Origin: Natrinema sp. SYSU A 869
Lineage (GTDB): Archaea; Halobacteriota; Halobacteria; Halobacteriales; Natrialbaceae
DNA: 64,000 nucleotides
NCBI RefSeq assembly: GCF_019879105.1
Contig: NZ_CP082247.1
Span: 1-64,000 of the forward strand
Reading direction: 5' to 3'
The notes under the pieces were generated by a model, which was given only the letters and a program-made list of their open reading frames with translations, made no database searches and was not told the DNA's origin. The position numbers were made by a program, and so were the translations under genes. Positions 38,289 to 48,377 of the stretch are shown here, piece after piece. Every line of letters begins with the position of its first letter. Position 1 is the stretch's first letter.

Positions 38289-39742
38289 ATGTCGACAGCG
38301 CACCGTAACTACGTTGATGGAGAGTGGGTCGAATCGCGTTCCGGCGATACGTTCGAGGTACTGAATCCTGCAAACACGAACGAGGTCGTTGGGGAGTTCC
38401 AGTCCTCCTCGGCCGCGGACGCCGAGGAGGCGATCGAGGCCGCAGTCGCCGCCGAGGACGAGTGGGCGTCAACACCTGGCCCGGAACGGGGAGCGATCCT
38501 TCAGGAAACGGCACAGATCCTCGAAGAGCAAAAAGACGACCTGACCGAGACGCTGACCCGCGAAGAGGGCAAGACGCTCGGCGAAGCCGGCGGTGAGGTC
38601 CAACGGGCGATCGACATCTTCTACTACTACGCACAGAAGGCCAGCGATCTCGGCGGCACCGTCAAGTCGCCCAGCGGCACGGACAAAGACCTCTTTACCA
38701 AGCGCGAACCCCTGGGAACAGTCGCGCTGATCACGCCGTGGAACTACCCCATTGCGATCCCGGCCTGGAAGCTCGCACCCGCGCTGGCGGCCGGCAACAC
38801 GGCCGTCCTCAAGCCCGCCTCGGCGGCACCGACCGTCGCTGTGAAACTGCTCGAGGCACTCGACGAAGCGGGACTTCCCGACGGCGTTGCGAACCACGTC
38901 ACTGGCTCCGGGAGCGAAATCGGCAGCGTGCTGACCGATCACGAAGGTGTCGACGCTGTCTCCTTTACCGGCTCAACGGCGGTTGGGACCGCCGTCGCAC
39001 AGGCCGCTGCAGACGATCTCAAACGCGTCCAGTGTGAGATGGGCGGAAAGAACCCGACGGTCGTGATGCCGAGTGCCGACGTCGACGAGGCGGTCGACAT
39101 CGTCAGTGCCGGCGCGTTCGGCGTCACCGGCCAGGCCTGTACCGCCTGCTCCCGGGCGATCGTTCACGAGGATGTCTACGACGAGTTCGTCGCAGGCGTC
39201 ACCGACGACGCCGAATCGATCGAGATCGGCTCCGGCCTCGAGGACGTCGACATGGGCCCCCACGTCACGAACAGCGAACTGGAGGGCACCCTCGAGTACG
39301 TCGAGATCGCCGCGGAGGAAGACGGCGCGACTCTCGAGACCGGCGGCGAACGGCTCACTGGCGGCGAGTACGACGACGGCTACTACGTCGAGCCGGCCGT
39401 CTTCTCGGACGTGACCAACGACATGCGCATCGCCCAGGAGGAGGTCTTCGGTCCGGTACTGGCAGTGCTGAAGGTCAGCAGCTTCGAGGAGGGCCTCGAG
39501 GTCGCCAACGACATCGACTACGGACTCTCGGCGAGTATCATCACGCAGGACCTCACCGAGGCCAACCGGTTCGCCGAGAACGTCGAGTCGGGCGTCGCGA
39601 AGGTCAACGAGAAAACGACCGGACTCGAACTGCACGTCCCTTCGGCGGCTACAAACAGTCCTCGACGGACACCTACCGCGAACAGGGCGACGCCGGCCTC
39701 GACTTCTTCACGTCGACGAAGACGGTCTACATGAACTACTAG
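38289..39742 (+). CDS. Aldehyde dehydrogenase, probable 2-oxoglutarate semialdehyde type, frame broken once
   Basis: About 484 residues with one C restored at 39638-39640, joining LELHVP to FGGYKQSSTDTYREQ and ending KTVYMNY at 39742. NAD-binding and catalytic features: PWNYPIAIPAWK near 150, FTGSTAVG near 228, general-base Glu in EMGGKNP near 249 and Cys in GQACTACSR near 282. The last step of oxidative uronate, pentose and aldarate routes is 2-oxoglutarate semialdehyde oxidation by this family (XacF in Haloferax). The uronate dehydrogenase gene 1.4 kb away supports that role; the exact substrate is inferred. Confidence 0.85.
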
Positions 39743-40124
39743 TCGACCACCGTCGACCCGTCTCAGAGCGATCCGTTTTTGTTTCGATTCCGTTCGGCGG
39801 ACGGATCTGCCGTTCGGACCGACAGGCGTTCAGTTCAACAGCGTTCAGCTCGACGCCGGTCCCGTTCATAGCCGATCGCTTACCGACTTGATTTGAGCGT
39901 CCCGATTCGGTACGTCGGTTCCGTCGTCTCTTCCGGAACAATTCACACACTGACTGTACAGCCCCCGTTCGATCGGCCGCGTCCCCCGACCAGTAGCGAC
40001 GATATGCCGCTCCAGAACGGGTTTCGATGTGTGAAGAACGGAGTTCGTCTTCGCTAGAACGGGTCTCGGGTCGATATCGACCTTCACGAGCGGACGCGGG
40101 CCCGGCATCTCGAACGACGGCCGC
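39743..40124. other. Intergenic region without recognised content
   Basis: These 382 bases between convergent genes have short overlapping frames with no coding character. I see no repeats, dyads or RNA-like structure. Confidence 0.5.
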
Positions 40125-40976
40125 TCACTCGCTGCCAAGGTGGGTCGGCGGGACGATCCCGGGCCGGCCGAGTCGAAGGCGGTCGCCGACCTCGACGGTC
40201 TCGATCAGGTGGGGGTGCTCGAACGTTGTTGCGGCCGTCGAGAGCGCGTCTGGGTCTGCCTGGATCGATCGCCAGCGCCGCGAGTGTTCCGGAACCAGCC
40301 GATCGATCTCGAGGGCGTTGGCGGCCTCGATCACGTCCTGGGCATCGTTGTACAGTTTCCGACGCTCGACCTCGCCGTCCATCCTGATGCGGCCGCTGGT
40401 GCCGTAGGAGAGCATGCCCATGTCGATGTCGAACTCCGCACCGATCTCGTGGAACGCCTCGCAGGGACGGTTGTCGCCGCCGTGGAAGATTGTCCCCTCC
40501 TCGTGCTCGAGCACGTAGGTGACGCTGCCGTCGGCGTCGGGGTCGCGGCCGTCCCGAACGTGGATCGTCAGGTCGCCGACCTCGTAGCTGTCGCCGGGTT
40601 CGACGACCGCCTGCTGATAGTCCGCAATCTCGCTCACGTCGTGGTTCTCGTAACACTCGGCCGGCGCGTGGACCGAGCCGCCGTGGTCCAGCAGGGGGCC
40701 GAACGAGGGCGGCCAGAAGTGGTCGCGGTGGTCGTGCGTACAGAACACGGCGTCACAAGAGTCGGCCCACTGGGGTTCCATCGGCACCGGCGGTATCCGG
40801 GCGATGTACTCGCGGTCCCGCTCGGTGCTGAAGTAGGGGTCGATGTAGACGGCGGTCTCGGGCGTCCTGATCGCCCACCCGGCCACGCCGAGGAACCACA
40901 GCGAGACGCCGTCGACGTCGGCGCCGTTGATCTCCTCGCGGATCCACCACTCGCCCCAGTCGCTGTTGATCGTCAT
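40125..40976 (-). CDS. UlaG-like metallo-beta-lactamase-fold hydrolase
   Basis: This 283-residue cytoplasmic protein has the metal-binding motif CTHDHRDHFWP near residue 79 and later ligands in IFHGGDNRP near 165 and VPEHSRRWR near 238. The fold and length resemble UlaG, the lactonase of L-ascorbate 6-phosphate use. Placed next to a uronate dehydrogenase it is a reasonable candidate for opening a uronate-derived lactone, though no motif proves this. It follows that gene on the same strand after 198 bases. Confidence 0.8.
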   Translation of the reverse strand: MTINSDWGEWWIREEINGADVDGVSLWFLGVAGWAIRTPETAVYIDPYFSTERDREYIARIPPVPMEPQWADSCDAVFCTHDHRDHFWPPSFGPLLDHGGSVHAPAECYENHDVSEIADYQQAVVEPGDSYEVGDLTIHVRDGRDPDADGSVTYVLEHEEGTIFHGGDNRPCEAFHEIGAEFDIDMGMLSYGTSGRIRMDGEVERRKLYNDAQDVIEAANALEIDRLVPEHSRRWRSIQADPDALSTAATTFEHPHLIETVEVGDRLRLGRPGIVPPTHLGSE

Positions 40977-41174
40977 CGAGTCACCCGATACTTCGCGCTG
41001 TCGGTCTCGCTAGCACGGTCCATGCAGAACGGATCCGCTCGAGAGTGCGTAAACCTTTCGACGCAGACGATGAGAAAGCGGATTCTAGACCTGAACCGCC
41101 GTCTCGCTTCAGAGAGCAATTCCCTTTCTGCAGGGATGTCCTGAAGGATGGCGCTAGACTTAGTGAGAGCGTCG

Positions 41175-42014
41175 TTACGTCGGCGACGCGTCCCACTCCT
41201 CGCCGTCATCTTGGGGATCGTAGCCGATTTTCGCGCGAGCGTGCTCGAGGTCGTACCAGCGCCGACGGTTGTCGCTGACGCCGCTGAAGACATCGAATTC
41301 GACGCTGTCGTCCTCCAGGCAGCAGTCGATCTGGTGGGCGAAGTCCCGACGGGACTGCCAGGTTGCTTTCATCCGCGCGACCTGCTCCGCGTACGCGTCG
41401 CTGCCGCGTTCCCAGTCGCCCTCCTCGACGCCGATCTCGGCGTCGCCGTAGGGGTGATCGTACTCCTCGCTCCGGACGCTGCAGATCCGAAGCGCGTAGA
41501 ACTGTTTCGGGTACTCACAGCCCTCGATGTAGTATCGACCGAGATCCTCGCCGAAGCTCTTGGAGGCACCATAGTAGGAGTCGGGGCGCACGGGATCGGT
41601 GTGATCGATGACGAGGTCGTGGTCACGCCCATAGATTTCGGGGGCGTTCTCGAGTTCGTACATCCCCATCACGTGGTTGGTCGAGCCGAAGACGACGGAC
41701 TCGACCTCGGCCTCGCGGGCCGCCTCGAGGACGTTGTACATGCCGAGGATGTTGGGCTCGAAGATGTCGGTCCAGTCGCCGTCGGTGTATGGGTAGGCGG
41801 CGAGGTGGACGATGGCGTCCTGTCCCTCGCAGGCCTCGCGGAGCGTCTCGTAGTCCGCGATGTCGCCGACGACGGTCTCGTATCCGCTGTAGGGGTCGTC
41901 GTCCGTCCGGTCCGATCGGTTGTAGTACGTGAACTCATATCGATCGTCATCGTGGAGGTGATCGATGATCGCAGTTCCACACCGGCCGTACGCACCGGTC
42001 ACTAGTACATCCAT
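41175..42014 (-). CDS. Probable uronate dehydrogenase (extended SDR)
   Basis: This 279-residue NAD-dependent extended SDR has the nucleotide loop TGAYGRCG at residues 6-13 and the catalytic Tyr148/Lys152 in SYYGASK. The segment VFGSTNHVMGMYE resembles bacterial uronate dehydrogenases, which turn galacturonate or glucuronate into the aldaro-1,5-lactone. The haloarchaeal glucose-6-phosphate dehydrogenase (Azf) belongs to the same branch, so that activity is the main alternative. Neighbouring lactonase-like, enolase-superfamily, DapA-type and aldehyde dehydrogenase genes favour the uronate role. Confidence 0.78.
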   Translation of the reverse strand: MDVLVTGAYGRCGTAIIDHLHDDDRYEFTYYNRSDRTDDDPYSGYETVVGDIADYETLREACEGQDAIVHLAAYPYTDGDWTDIFEPNILGMYNVLEAAREAEVESVVFGSTNHVMGMYELENAPEIYGRDHDLVIDHTDPVRPDSYYGASKSFGEDLGRYYIEGCEYPKQFYALRICSVRSEEYDHPYGDAEIGVEEGDWERGSDAYAEQVARMKATWQSRRDFAHQIDCCLEDDSVEFDVFSGVSDNRRRWYDLEHARAKIGYDPQDDGEEWDASPT

Positions 42015-42095
42015 ACGTCTAGCCCTTTCGGGGACACCATCAAAATATCGGTCCAGTAGCGCGAGTTCGAGGTGTCGATCGAGCCGTCAGCGCGG

Positions 42096-42569
42096 TCACT
42101 CCATCAGGACGGTCACCGGCCCGTCGAAGTTCAGCAGGACGCGCTGGGCGATGTCACCGAAAATTGCCTTCCCGGTCGGCGAGCGCTTCTGGCCGATGAG
42201 GAACGTGTGATCGCAGGCCAGCCGTTCTGCTGCAGACAAGATCTCGTCGTCGAGGTCATCCTTCTCAGTGATGACCGGCTCGATCCGGACGTCGATGTCG
42301 CCATCGATGTCGTTGAGGACGTCCTTAGTGAACTCCTCAGCGAACTTCCGCGTCATCGCCGTCGCGTCGGTCTCCTCAAACTTGGTTCCCTCCATTCGCT
42401 CGACCCACTCGATCGCGTCGTTGCCGTCCTCGGCTGCTTCGGGGGTCGTCCACGCTAGGACGACTAGTTCCGCGTTCCCGTTCTGGGCGAACTCGCCGGC
42501 TTCGGCGAGGAGTCGTCTGTGAGCCTCGGTATCGTCGATGACGACGAGTGCACGTTGCATACCACTCAT
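42096..42569 (-). CDS. Universal stress protein, UspA family
   Basis: A 157-residue single-domain protein. It begins MQRALVVIDDTEAHRRLLAEAGEFA (a second ATG at 42560 may be the true start) and ends with a nucleotide-loop-like segment, IGQKRSPTGKAIFGDIAQRVLLNFDGPVTVL, close to the GxxG-S/T pattern of ATP-binding members. It is a common haloarchaeal family with no specific tie to pectin. It lies 81 bases upstream of the uronate dehydrogenase gene on the same strand. Confidence 0.88.
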   Translation of the reverse strand: MSGMQRALVVIDDTEAHRRLLAEAGEFAQNGNAELVVLAWTTPEAAEDGNDAIEWVERMEGTKFEETDATAMTRKFAEEFTKDVLNDIDGDIDVRIEPVITEKDDLDDEILSAAERLACDHTFLIGQKRSPTGKAIFGDIAQRVLLNFDGPVTVLME

Positions 42570-42748
42570 CTTGGCTGGCAGTCTGATAAAGCTACCTCTG
42601 ACTGAGACCTCGGATACCCGCGATACGCCGTCTACGGTCGTTCACCTAAGATGTTCACACCGGAGACGGTACCACATCCGAACAGCACCACCCAGTAGCC
42701 GAGGCGAACCGAGGGGAGTGAATGCGATCGACGACACCGTCCTCGCTC

Positions 42749-44683
42749 TCAGTCGTCCGCCTCGGCCGCCTCCGCTTCCTCGCCGTCATCGGTCTGGGAT
42801 GCCCAGAGATCGGCGTACACGCCGCCGTCCTCGACCAGTTCCTGATGGGTGCCGGTCTCGATCACGTCGCCGTCTTCCATGACGACGATGCGATCCGCGT
42901 TCCGGATCGTCGACAGACGATGCGCGATGACGAACGCGGTCCGATCCGCGGTGAGCTCGTCGAGGTTCCGCTGGATGAGGGTCTCGGTCTCCGTATCGAC
43001 GTCGCTGGTCGCCTCGTCGAGGACGATGACGTCCGGATCGTTGCAGATTGTCCGCGCGATCGAGACGCGCTGGCGCTGGCCGCCGGAGAGTTTGACCCCG
43101 CGTTCGCCGACCATCGTGTCGTACCCCTCCGGGAGCTCCGTGATGAATCGGTGGGCACCAGCGGCCATCGCCGCGTTCCGGATTCGCGTCTCGACGTCGT
43201 CTGGAACCTCGCCGGCGTCGGCCTCGAGAACAGTCCTGAACGCTTCGCCGTCGCCGTACGCGATATTCTCGCGGATCGTGCCGGAGAACATGTACGGGTC
43301 CTGTTCGACAACGCCGATCCGATCGCGGAGCGTCTGGAGAGAGTACGTCCGGACGTCGTTGTCGTCGATCATCACCGATCCCGAATCAACGTCGTAGAAC
43401 CGCATGGGGAGTTTCAGGAGCGTCGACTTGCCGGAGCCGCTAGTCCCCGCGAAGCCGACCGTCTCGCCGGCTTTGATCTCGAGGTCGATCCCCTCGAGGA
43501 TCCGTTCGCCGCCGTCCGAGTAGCTGAACGTGACGTCCTCGAAGGCGATGTCGCCGTCAAGTGAGACGGGGTCGGTCCCATCGGTCGGTGACTGGATGTC
43601 GGCCTCGTAGCCGAGCACGCCGAAGACGCGCTCGGCGCTCGATTTGGCCTTCTGGTAGTTGTTCGCGGTCTTGCCGATCCGCGTCATCGGGCCGTCGAGT
43701 TGCTGGAGATAGACGAAGAAGGCGACGAACGCGCCGGTCGACAGCCCGCCGGCGGTAATCGCGTCCCGGCCGCCGACGACGAGGATCGTGACGAACATCG
43801 CGCCGACGATCAGACGCAGCGACGCGAAAAACGCCTTCCGGATCGTGATCGCGCCGATCTTCTCGTCGCGGTAGCCGCGGCTCTGCTCGGCGACCCGTTG
43901 GTTTTCGACCTCGTAGCGGTCGAACGACTTCACGATCGCCGCGCCGCCGAGGTTGTTCGCCAGCCGCGTGTTCAGTCGCGCGACGAGTTCGCGAATGCGC
44001 TTGTACTTGGGTTCGATCCAGATGATGAACTTGGCCGTCACGACCGCGATGATCGGAACGGGGAGCAACACTAGGGCCGCGAGCCGCGGCGCCGTGTACA
44101 ACATGTAGCCGCCGACGAGCGCGAAGATCATTATCGCCTCCGTGATCTGGCGAATCTCGACGTTGAAGAAGTCTTCCAGCCGATTGATATCGCTATTCAG
44201 GATCGACAGCATTCCGCCGGTCTGGTGGTTGTTGAAGAAATCCAGCGAGAGCCGCTGCATGTGGTCGTAGGTGTCCAGTCGGAGGTCATGTTGCAGGCGC
44301 TGGGCGGTCGTCTGGAAGAAGTACCGGGAACAGTAGTGACTGACCGCCTGCACGAGATAGGCGATCACCGTGAGCCCGCCCAGGTAGTACAGAAGGTTCA
44401 GCCGTTGGTCGACCTGTTCCGACGGAATCGGTTCGGACGGAACGAGCCCGATGACGGCGAGGATCCCGTCTCCCGTTCCCGACTGCGTGACGACCAGATC
44501 GATCGCGGCCGCGATCATCAGCGCTGGGAACAGCCGCGCTGCTCGGTTGATCATCGTCGAGATGACGCCGATGGTCAGCGGCACCCAGTATGGAACAGCG
44601 TACCGGAAGGCGTTCAGCATCGGGTTCCCGTCGACCTCGTCCCGAATGTCCTCGAAGCTACCGTGTGTGTTTGACGAATCCAT
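42749..44683 (-). CDS. ABC exporter, fused membrane and ATPase half-transporter
   Basis: This 644-residue protein carries a type IV exporter membrane domain (about residues 30-345, six segments) followed by the ATPase: Walker A GTSGSGKSTLLKL near 410, Q-loop VVEQDPYMFSG, signature LSGGQRQRVSIARTI near 535, Walker B VIVLDEATSD near 555 and His in VIAHRLS. It should homodimerise in the membrane like MsbA or Sav1866 and export lipids or drugs. Nothing connects the substrate with the pectin genes around it. Confidence 0.9.
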   Translation of the reverse strand: MDSSNTHGSFEDIRDEVDGNPMLNAFRYAVPYWVPLTIGVISTMINRAARLFPALMIAAAIDLVVTQSGTGDGILAVIGLVPSEPIPSEQVDQRLNLLYYLGGLTVIAYLVQAVSHYCSRYFFQTTAQRLQHDLRLDTYDHMQRLSLDFFNNHQTGGMLSILNSDINRLEDFFNVEIRQITEAIMIFALVGGYMLYTAPRLAALVLLPVPIIAVVTAKFIIWIEPKYKRIRELVARLNTRLANNLGGAAIVKSFDRYEVENQRVAEQSRGYRDEKIGAITIRKAFFASLRLIVGAMFVTILVVGGRDAITAGGLSTGAFVAFFVYLQQLDGPMTRIGKTANNYQKAKSSAERVFGVLGYEADIQSPTDGTDPVSLDGDIAFEDVTFSYSDGGERILEGIDLEIKAGETVGFAGTSGSGKSTLLKLPMRFYDVDSGSVMIDDNDVRTYSLQTLRDRIGVVEQDPYMFSGTIRENIAYGDGEAFRTVLEADAGEVPDDVETRIRNAAMAAGAHRFITELPEGYDTMVGERGVKLSGGQRQRVSIARTICNDPDVIVLDEATSDVDTETETLIQRNLDELTADRTAFVIAHRLSTIRNADRIVVMEDGDVIETGTHQELVEDGGVYADLWASQTDDGEEAEAAEADD

Positions 44684-44842
44684 GCGTTCGTGGCCTCACG
44701 ATCTAGTTCCCGGACCGATAAGGGACCGTGAAACGGAAACGTTCGCCCCCTTCATCCGCATTGTCGTATCGGAGAGAATACGACTCCGAGAGTCGACAGC
44801 GGACGCTGTGGCCTGCGGCAGCGATGGTCCGCCGCTACTAGC

Positions 44843-45976
44843 TCAGTCGGCGCGATAGCGTTCCAGCGCGTCCTGATTGATCTCGATGCCCAGTCCCGGC
44901 TCCTGCGGGACGTCGATACTGCCGCCGGACGGATCGAAGTGCGTCTCGAGCAGTTCGCTGCGCATCGGGTTCTCGCTGCGGTCGAACTCGATCAGCATCG
45001 GCTCCGGGACGTTGCGCGTGTGGGGGTAGTTCGAGATACTGGCGGCGAACTGCACCGCGGCGGCCATGCCGACGGCGCTGTTCCAGATGTGGGGCCTGAC
45101 GGCGACGTTCTCAGTCGAGGCCATGCCGGCGATCAGCCGCGCCTCCGAGAGGCCGCCACAGCGGCCGAGGTTCGGCTGGACAATGTCGACCGTCCGATCG
45201 TCGATCAGGTCTTTGAACTCGAACCGCCCGTAGTGGGCCTCACCGGCGGCGATCGGGACGTCGATTTTCTGCCGCAGTTCGCGGTAGCCCGACGCGTTCT
45301 CCGGCGGGACTGGCTCTTCGATCCAGGTCACGTCGTACTCCGCGATGGCCCGGGCCGACTTGACGGCCTGATGTGGCCGGTAGTTGCCGTTCATATCGAC
45401 CATCAGGTCGGCGTCATCGCCCAGAATCTCCCGCGCCGTGCGCACGCGCTCGGCATCCGACTCGGGGTCGGCACCAATCTTGATTTTCGCGGCGGTAAAG
45501 CCCTCTTCGACGGCCTCGCGGATCGGCTCCGCGATTGGTTGATCCGCCTCGGTGAAGTACATCGTCGAGGCGTAGGGAGTCAGTTCCTCGCAGTGCGTGC
45601 CGCCGAGCAGCCGGTGGACCGGTCGGCCGACGCTCTTCCCGATGATGTCCCAGCAGGCGACGTCGATCGCGCTGACAGCGCTCTGGACGACCACGTCACC
45701 GCCGAAGTGGTACGGATCGGTGTAGGACTTTTCGGCGAGTGACTCGACCTCAAAGGGGTCCATGCCGACGATGTCGTCAACGAACATTGTTTCGATCGTC
45801 GCCGTCGCCATCGGTCCCGGGGCGAACGCCTCGCCCCAGCCGACGGTCCCGTCGTCGGTCTCGAGACGCACCAACGTCGTCCCGCGGTCGGTTCCGAACC
45901 CTCGCGCGTCGCCGAGCCCCTGTCCGTCGGGAAGCGAGTGTGCGAGCGGAATCGCCTGAATGTCCGTGATCTCCAT
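44843..45976 (-). CDS. Enolase-superfamily (mandelate racemase/muconate lactonising) enzyme
   Basis: This 377-residue enzyme shows KIK bases Lys164/Lys166, metal ligands Asp194 in DMNGNY, Glu220 in WIEEPV and Glu in AAGEAHYG near 246, and the His of VRPHIWNSAVG near 297. These fit enzymes that abstract a proton next to a carboxylate. Given uronate dehydrogenase nearby, galactarolactone cycloisomerase (Gli type) or galactarate dehydratase are the leading candidates; I cannot choose from the sequence. It is divergent from the DapA-type gene at 46106. Confidence 0.82.
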   Translation of the reverse strand: MEITDIQAIPLAHSLPDGQGLGDARGFGTDRGTTLVRLETDDGTVGWGEAFAPGPMATATIETMFVDDIVGMDPFEVESLAEKSYTDPYHFGGDVVVQSAVSAIDVACWDIIGKSVGRPVHRLLGGTHCEELTPYASTMYFTEADQPIAEPIREAVEEGFTAAKIKIGADPESDAERVRTAREILGDDADLMVDMNGNYRPHQAVKSARAIAEYDVTWIEEPVPPENASGYRELRQKIDVPIAAGEAHYGRFEFKDLIDDRTVDIVQPNLGRCGGLSEARLIAGMASTENVAVRPHIWNSAVGMAAAVQFAASISNYPHTRNVPEPMLIEFDRSENPMRSELLETHFDPSGGSIDVPQEPGLGIEINQDALERYRAD

Positions 45977-46068
45977 AGCGAACCCGACAGACTCGCGTCC
46001 AATATAGCTTGCGTTGGTCCAAGTGATCGGTGGTAGGCACGCCGGACAAACCCGAGAGTCGGGGATAC

Positions 46069-46075
46069 ATTTATC
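46069..46075 (+). promoter_or_regulatory. TATA-like box for the DapA-type gene
   Basis: ATTTATC centred about 34 bases before the ATG at 46106 in the 129-base divergent spacer. Confidence 0.45.
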
Positions 46076-46105
46076 ACGTCAGTTCCACGTAGTAGCGACC
46101 ACGAC

Positions 46106-47041
46106 ATGGCTAGAGCTGCCCTTAGCGAGCGTTTTCAGGACGTCGCCTTTACCACCGCTGTGCCGTTCAGCAACGACGGATCGGACGTGCTGTTCGACGA
46201 CCTCGCCAATAACCTCGAGACACAGTACAACGCCGGCGCACGCCTGTTTATCCCCTGTGGCAACACCGGCGAGTACTACTCGCTAACCGACGAAGAGCGG
46301 ATCGAGATCGTGGAAACCCACGTCGAGGCAACCGGCGACGAGGCGACGATCGCCGGCGGTGTCGCCGGCAGCATCCCGGAGGTCGAACGGCTCGCCGACG
46401 CCTACGAGGACGCTGGAGCGGACGCGATCATGATGATGCACCCCGACCACACCTACATGCACCAGCGCGGGCTGGCGAACTACTACCACCGGATCTGCGA
46501 TGCGACCGACCTCGGCGTCGTCATCTACAAGCGCGGTCCCGAAGTGCCGCGAGACGTGATCGTCGATCTGAGCGAGCGCGAGAACGTCGTCGCGGTGAAG
46601 TTTGCGGTCAACGATATCAAGGAGTTCTCCCAGACCGTTGCGGACGCCTCAGGCGAGGTGACCTGGGTCAACGGGATCGCCGAGCGGTACGCGCTCTCCT
46701 TTGCCATCGAGGGTGCAACGGGGTACACCACCGGTCTCGGCAACTTCGCGCCGGAGGCAACGCTGGCGCTGTTCGACGCCGTCAAAGACGAGAACTGGGA
46801 CCGGGCCAGGTCGATCCAGCGGCTGCTCCGTCCGATCGAGGACCTCCGCGAGGAACCCGGTGAGGGCAACGCGCTCTCGGCCGCGAACAACGTTCCCGTC
46901 ATCAAGCACGGAATGGAACTCGCGGGATATGCGGGTGGCCCGGTCCGCGACCCGCTGGTCGATCTCTCTGCGGACGACGCGGCGCGTCTCGAGGGGTACT
47001 ACGAAACCCTGCAGTCGATGCCGCTGCTGGAAGCGGCCTGA
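46106..47041 (+). CDS. DapA-superfamily lyase, probable 5-dehydro-4-deoxyglucarate dehydratase or keto-deoxy-sugar-acid aldolase
   Basis: A 311-residue TIM-barrel enzyme with Schiff-base Lys165 in VVAVKFAVND, catalytic Tyr141 in VVIYKRGP and the substrate-binding GNTGEYYSLT at 52-61. That last block is close to the GGTGEFFSLT pattern of KdgD, which converts 5-dehydro-4-deoxyglucarate to 2-oxoglutarate semialdehyde. It is divergently paired with an enolase-superfamily gene and lies on the same locus as a semialdehyde-type dehydrogenase, which supports KdgD over a DapA role. Confidence 0.8.
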   Translation: MARAALSERFQDVAFTTAVPFSNDGSDVLFDDLANNLETQYNAGARLFIPCGNTGEYYSLTDEERIEIVETHVEATGDEATIAGGVAGSIPEVERLADAYEDAGADAIMMMHPDHTYMHQRGLANYYHRICDATDLGVVIYKRGPEVPRDVIVDLSERENVVAVKFAVNDIKEFSQTVADASGEVTWVNGIAERYALSFAIEGATGYTTGLGNFAPEATLALFDAVKDENWDRARSIQRLLRPIEDLREEPGEGNALSAANNVPVIKHGMELAGYAGGPVRDPLVDLSADDAARLEGYYETLQSMPLLEAA

Positions 47042-47132
47042 GTTCGGGGTACAGCGATAGCCGCCACGAGATGTCAGCGATAGCTGACGGACGACGGCAG
47101 AAAACCGCTCGAGAAAACCGATTTTCCGCGGC

Positions 47133-48377
47133 CTACTCTCCGTCGTAGTGGAACTCCGTCCACGGCCCGTCGACGAACGGGTACTCCTCGAGGACGTCGA
47201 GATCGACGTCGATGCCGAGTCCGGGCCCGTCCGGGACGGTCAGGTGGCCGTCCTCGATGGCCGGCTGGCCCTCAATGATATCGTAGGCGAGGTCAAACGG
47301 ATACATCCCGGGATCGACCGCCGCGTCGGGGAGTGCCGGATCGTCCTCGAAAACGGGGTACTCGAGCAGTTGCACGTCGGGCGCTGCGGCGACGAGATGG
47401 GCGTTGGCCTGGAGGCCCAGCCAGGTGCCGAAGTTGTGTGGGACGAACTCGACGTCGCGGCCATCGCAGTACTCGATCGCGTCCCGGCAGCCGGTAAAGC
47501 CCTCGTGGTGGCGGACGTCGCCCTGCAGGAAGTCGACCGCACCGGTCTCACCGAGTTCGACCAGTCCGGCCGGGGACTCCTCGCTCTCTCCGCCGGCCAG
47601 CGGCGCGCCGGTCTCGGCCAGTTCGACGTAGCCCACGTGATCGTCAGGTTCGACCGGTTCCTCGATCCAGTAAGCGCCCCGCTCGGCAGCGTGTTCGACC
47701 AGCTCCCGGACAGTATCGCGACCGTAGGAATCGTGGAGTTTCCACCACGTATGGACGTCGAGCATGATTTCGATGTCGTCGGCCGCGTCGGTGAGCAGAT
47801 CGACCGTCCTGCGGTCGCCGTTGGGGCCAATCCCGGGTCGGTACTTGTACCCGAAAAAGCCCTGCTCCTCGAGCGCCTCGGCCTGCTCGACGTACCCCTC
47901 CGGCTCCATGTACATCCCGGCGCTAGCGTACAGCGGCAGCTCGGTCGTCGGCTCAGTGCCGTACTCGTCGGCGAGCAGTTCGTAGATCGGTGCGCCCAGT
48001 TCCTTCCCGCGGATGTCATACAGCGCGACGTCGATGGCCGAGATCGCTTCTGTTCGGAGGTGAGCGGGCAGGTTCGTTTCGGCGAGCAGCTCATGGCCGT
48101 CGGTGATCTCATCGATCGATTCGCCCTCGAGCGCGTCGGCGACGGACTCCTCAACGACATCGGCGAACGTCCCCTGCGAATCGCCCTCGAAGTACTCGCG
48201 CATCGCGGAGCTGCTGGCTCCCGCCGTCGCGAATCCCTGGTGGCCGTCGCGAGTTTCCACGACGACGAGCACGACGTCCCGCTTGCGGAGTCGTCGCACT
48301 CCGCCGAAGAACGGACGGTCCTGGACTGGATCGATCGGCGAGGATAGAGCATACCCTCTCACATCGGCGATATCCAT
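47133..48377 (-). CDS. Second enolase-superfamily sugar-acid dehydratase-like enzyme
   Basis: This 414-residue member has the base motif KYR at 178-180, metal ligands Asp207 in LDVHTWW, Glu239 in WIEEPV and Glu in GGESEES near 262, and His in PHNFGTWLG near 318. It differs clearly from the 44843 protein (KIK motif), so they probably catalyse different steps, for instance cycloisomerisation and dehydration of galactarate. A TATA-like GATTTATAC (48402-48410) lies 29 bases before the ATG. It is convergent with the DapA-type gene. Confidence 0.82.
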   Translation of the reverse strand: MDIADVRGYALSSPIDPVQDRPFFGGVRRLRKRDVVLVVVETRDGHQGFATAGASSSAMREYFEGDSQGTFADVVEESVADALEGESIDEITDGHELLAETNLPAHLRTEAISAIDVALYDIRGKELGAPIYELLADEYGTEPTTELPLYASAGMYMEPEGYVEQAEALEEQGFFGYKYRPGIGPNGDRRTVDLLTDAADDIEIMLDVHTWWKLHDSYGRDTVRELVEHAAERGAYWIEEPVEPDDHVGYVELAETGAPLAGGESEESPAGLVELGETGAVDFLQGDVRHHEGFTGCRDAIEYCDGRDVEFVPHNFGTWLGLQANAHLVAAAPDVQLLEYPVFEDDPALPDAAVDPGMYPFDLAYDIIEGQPAIEDGHLTVPDGPGLGIDVDLDVLEEYPFVDGPWTEFHYDGE

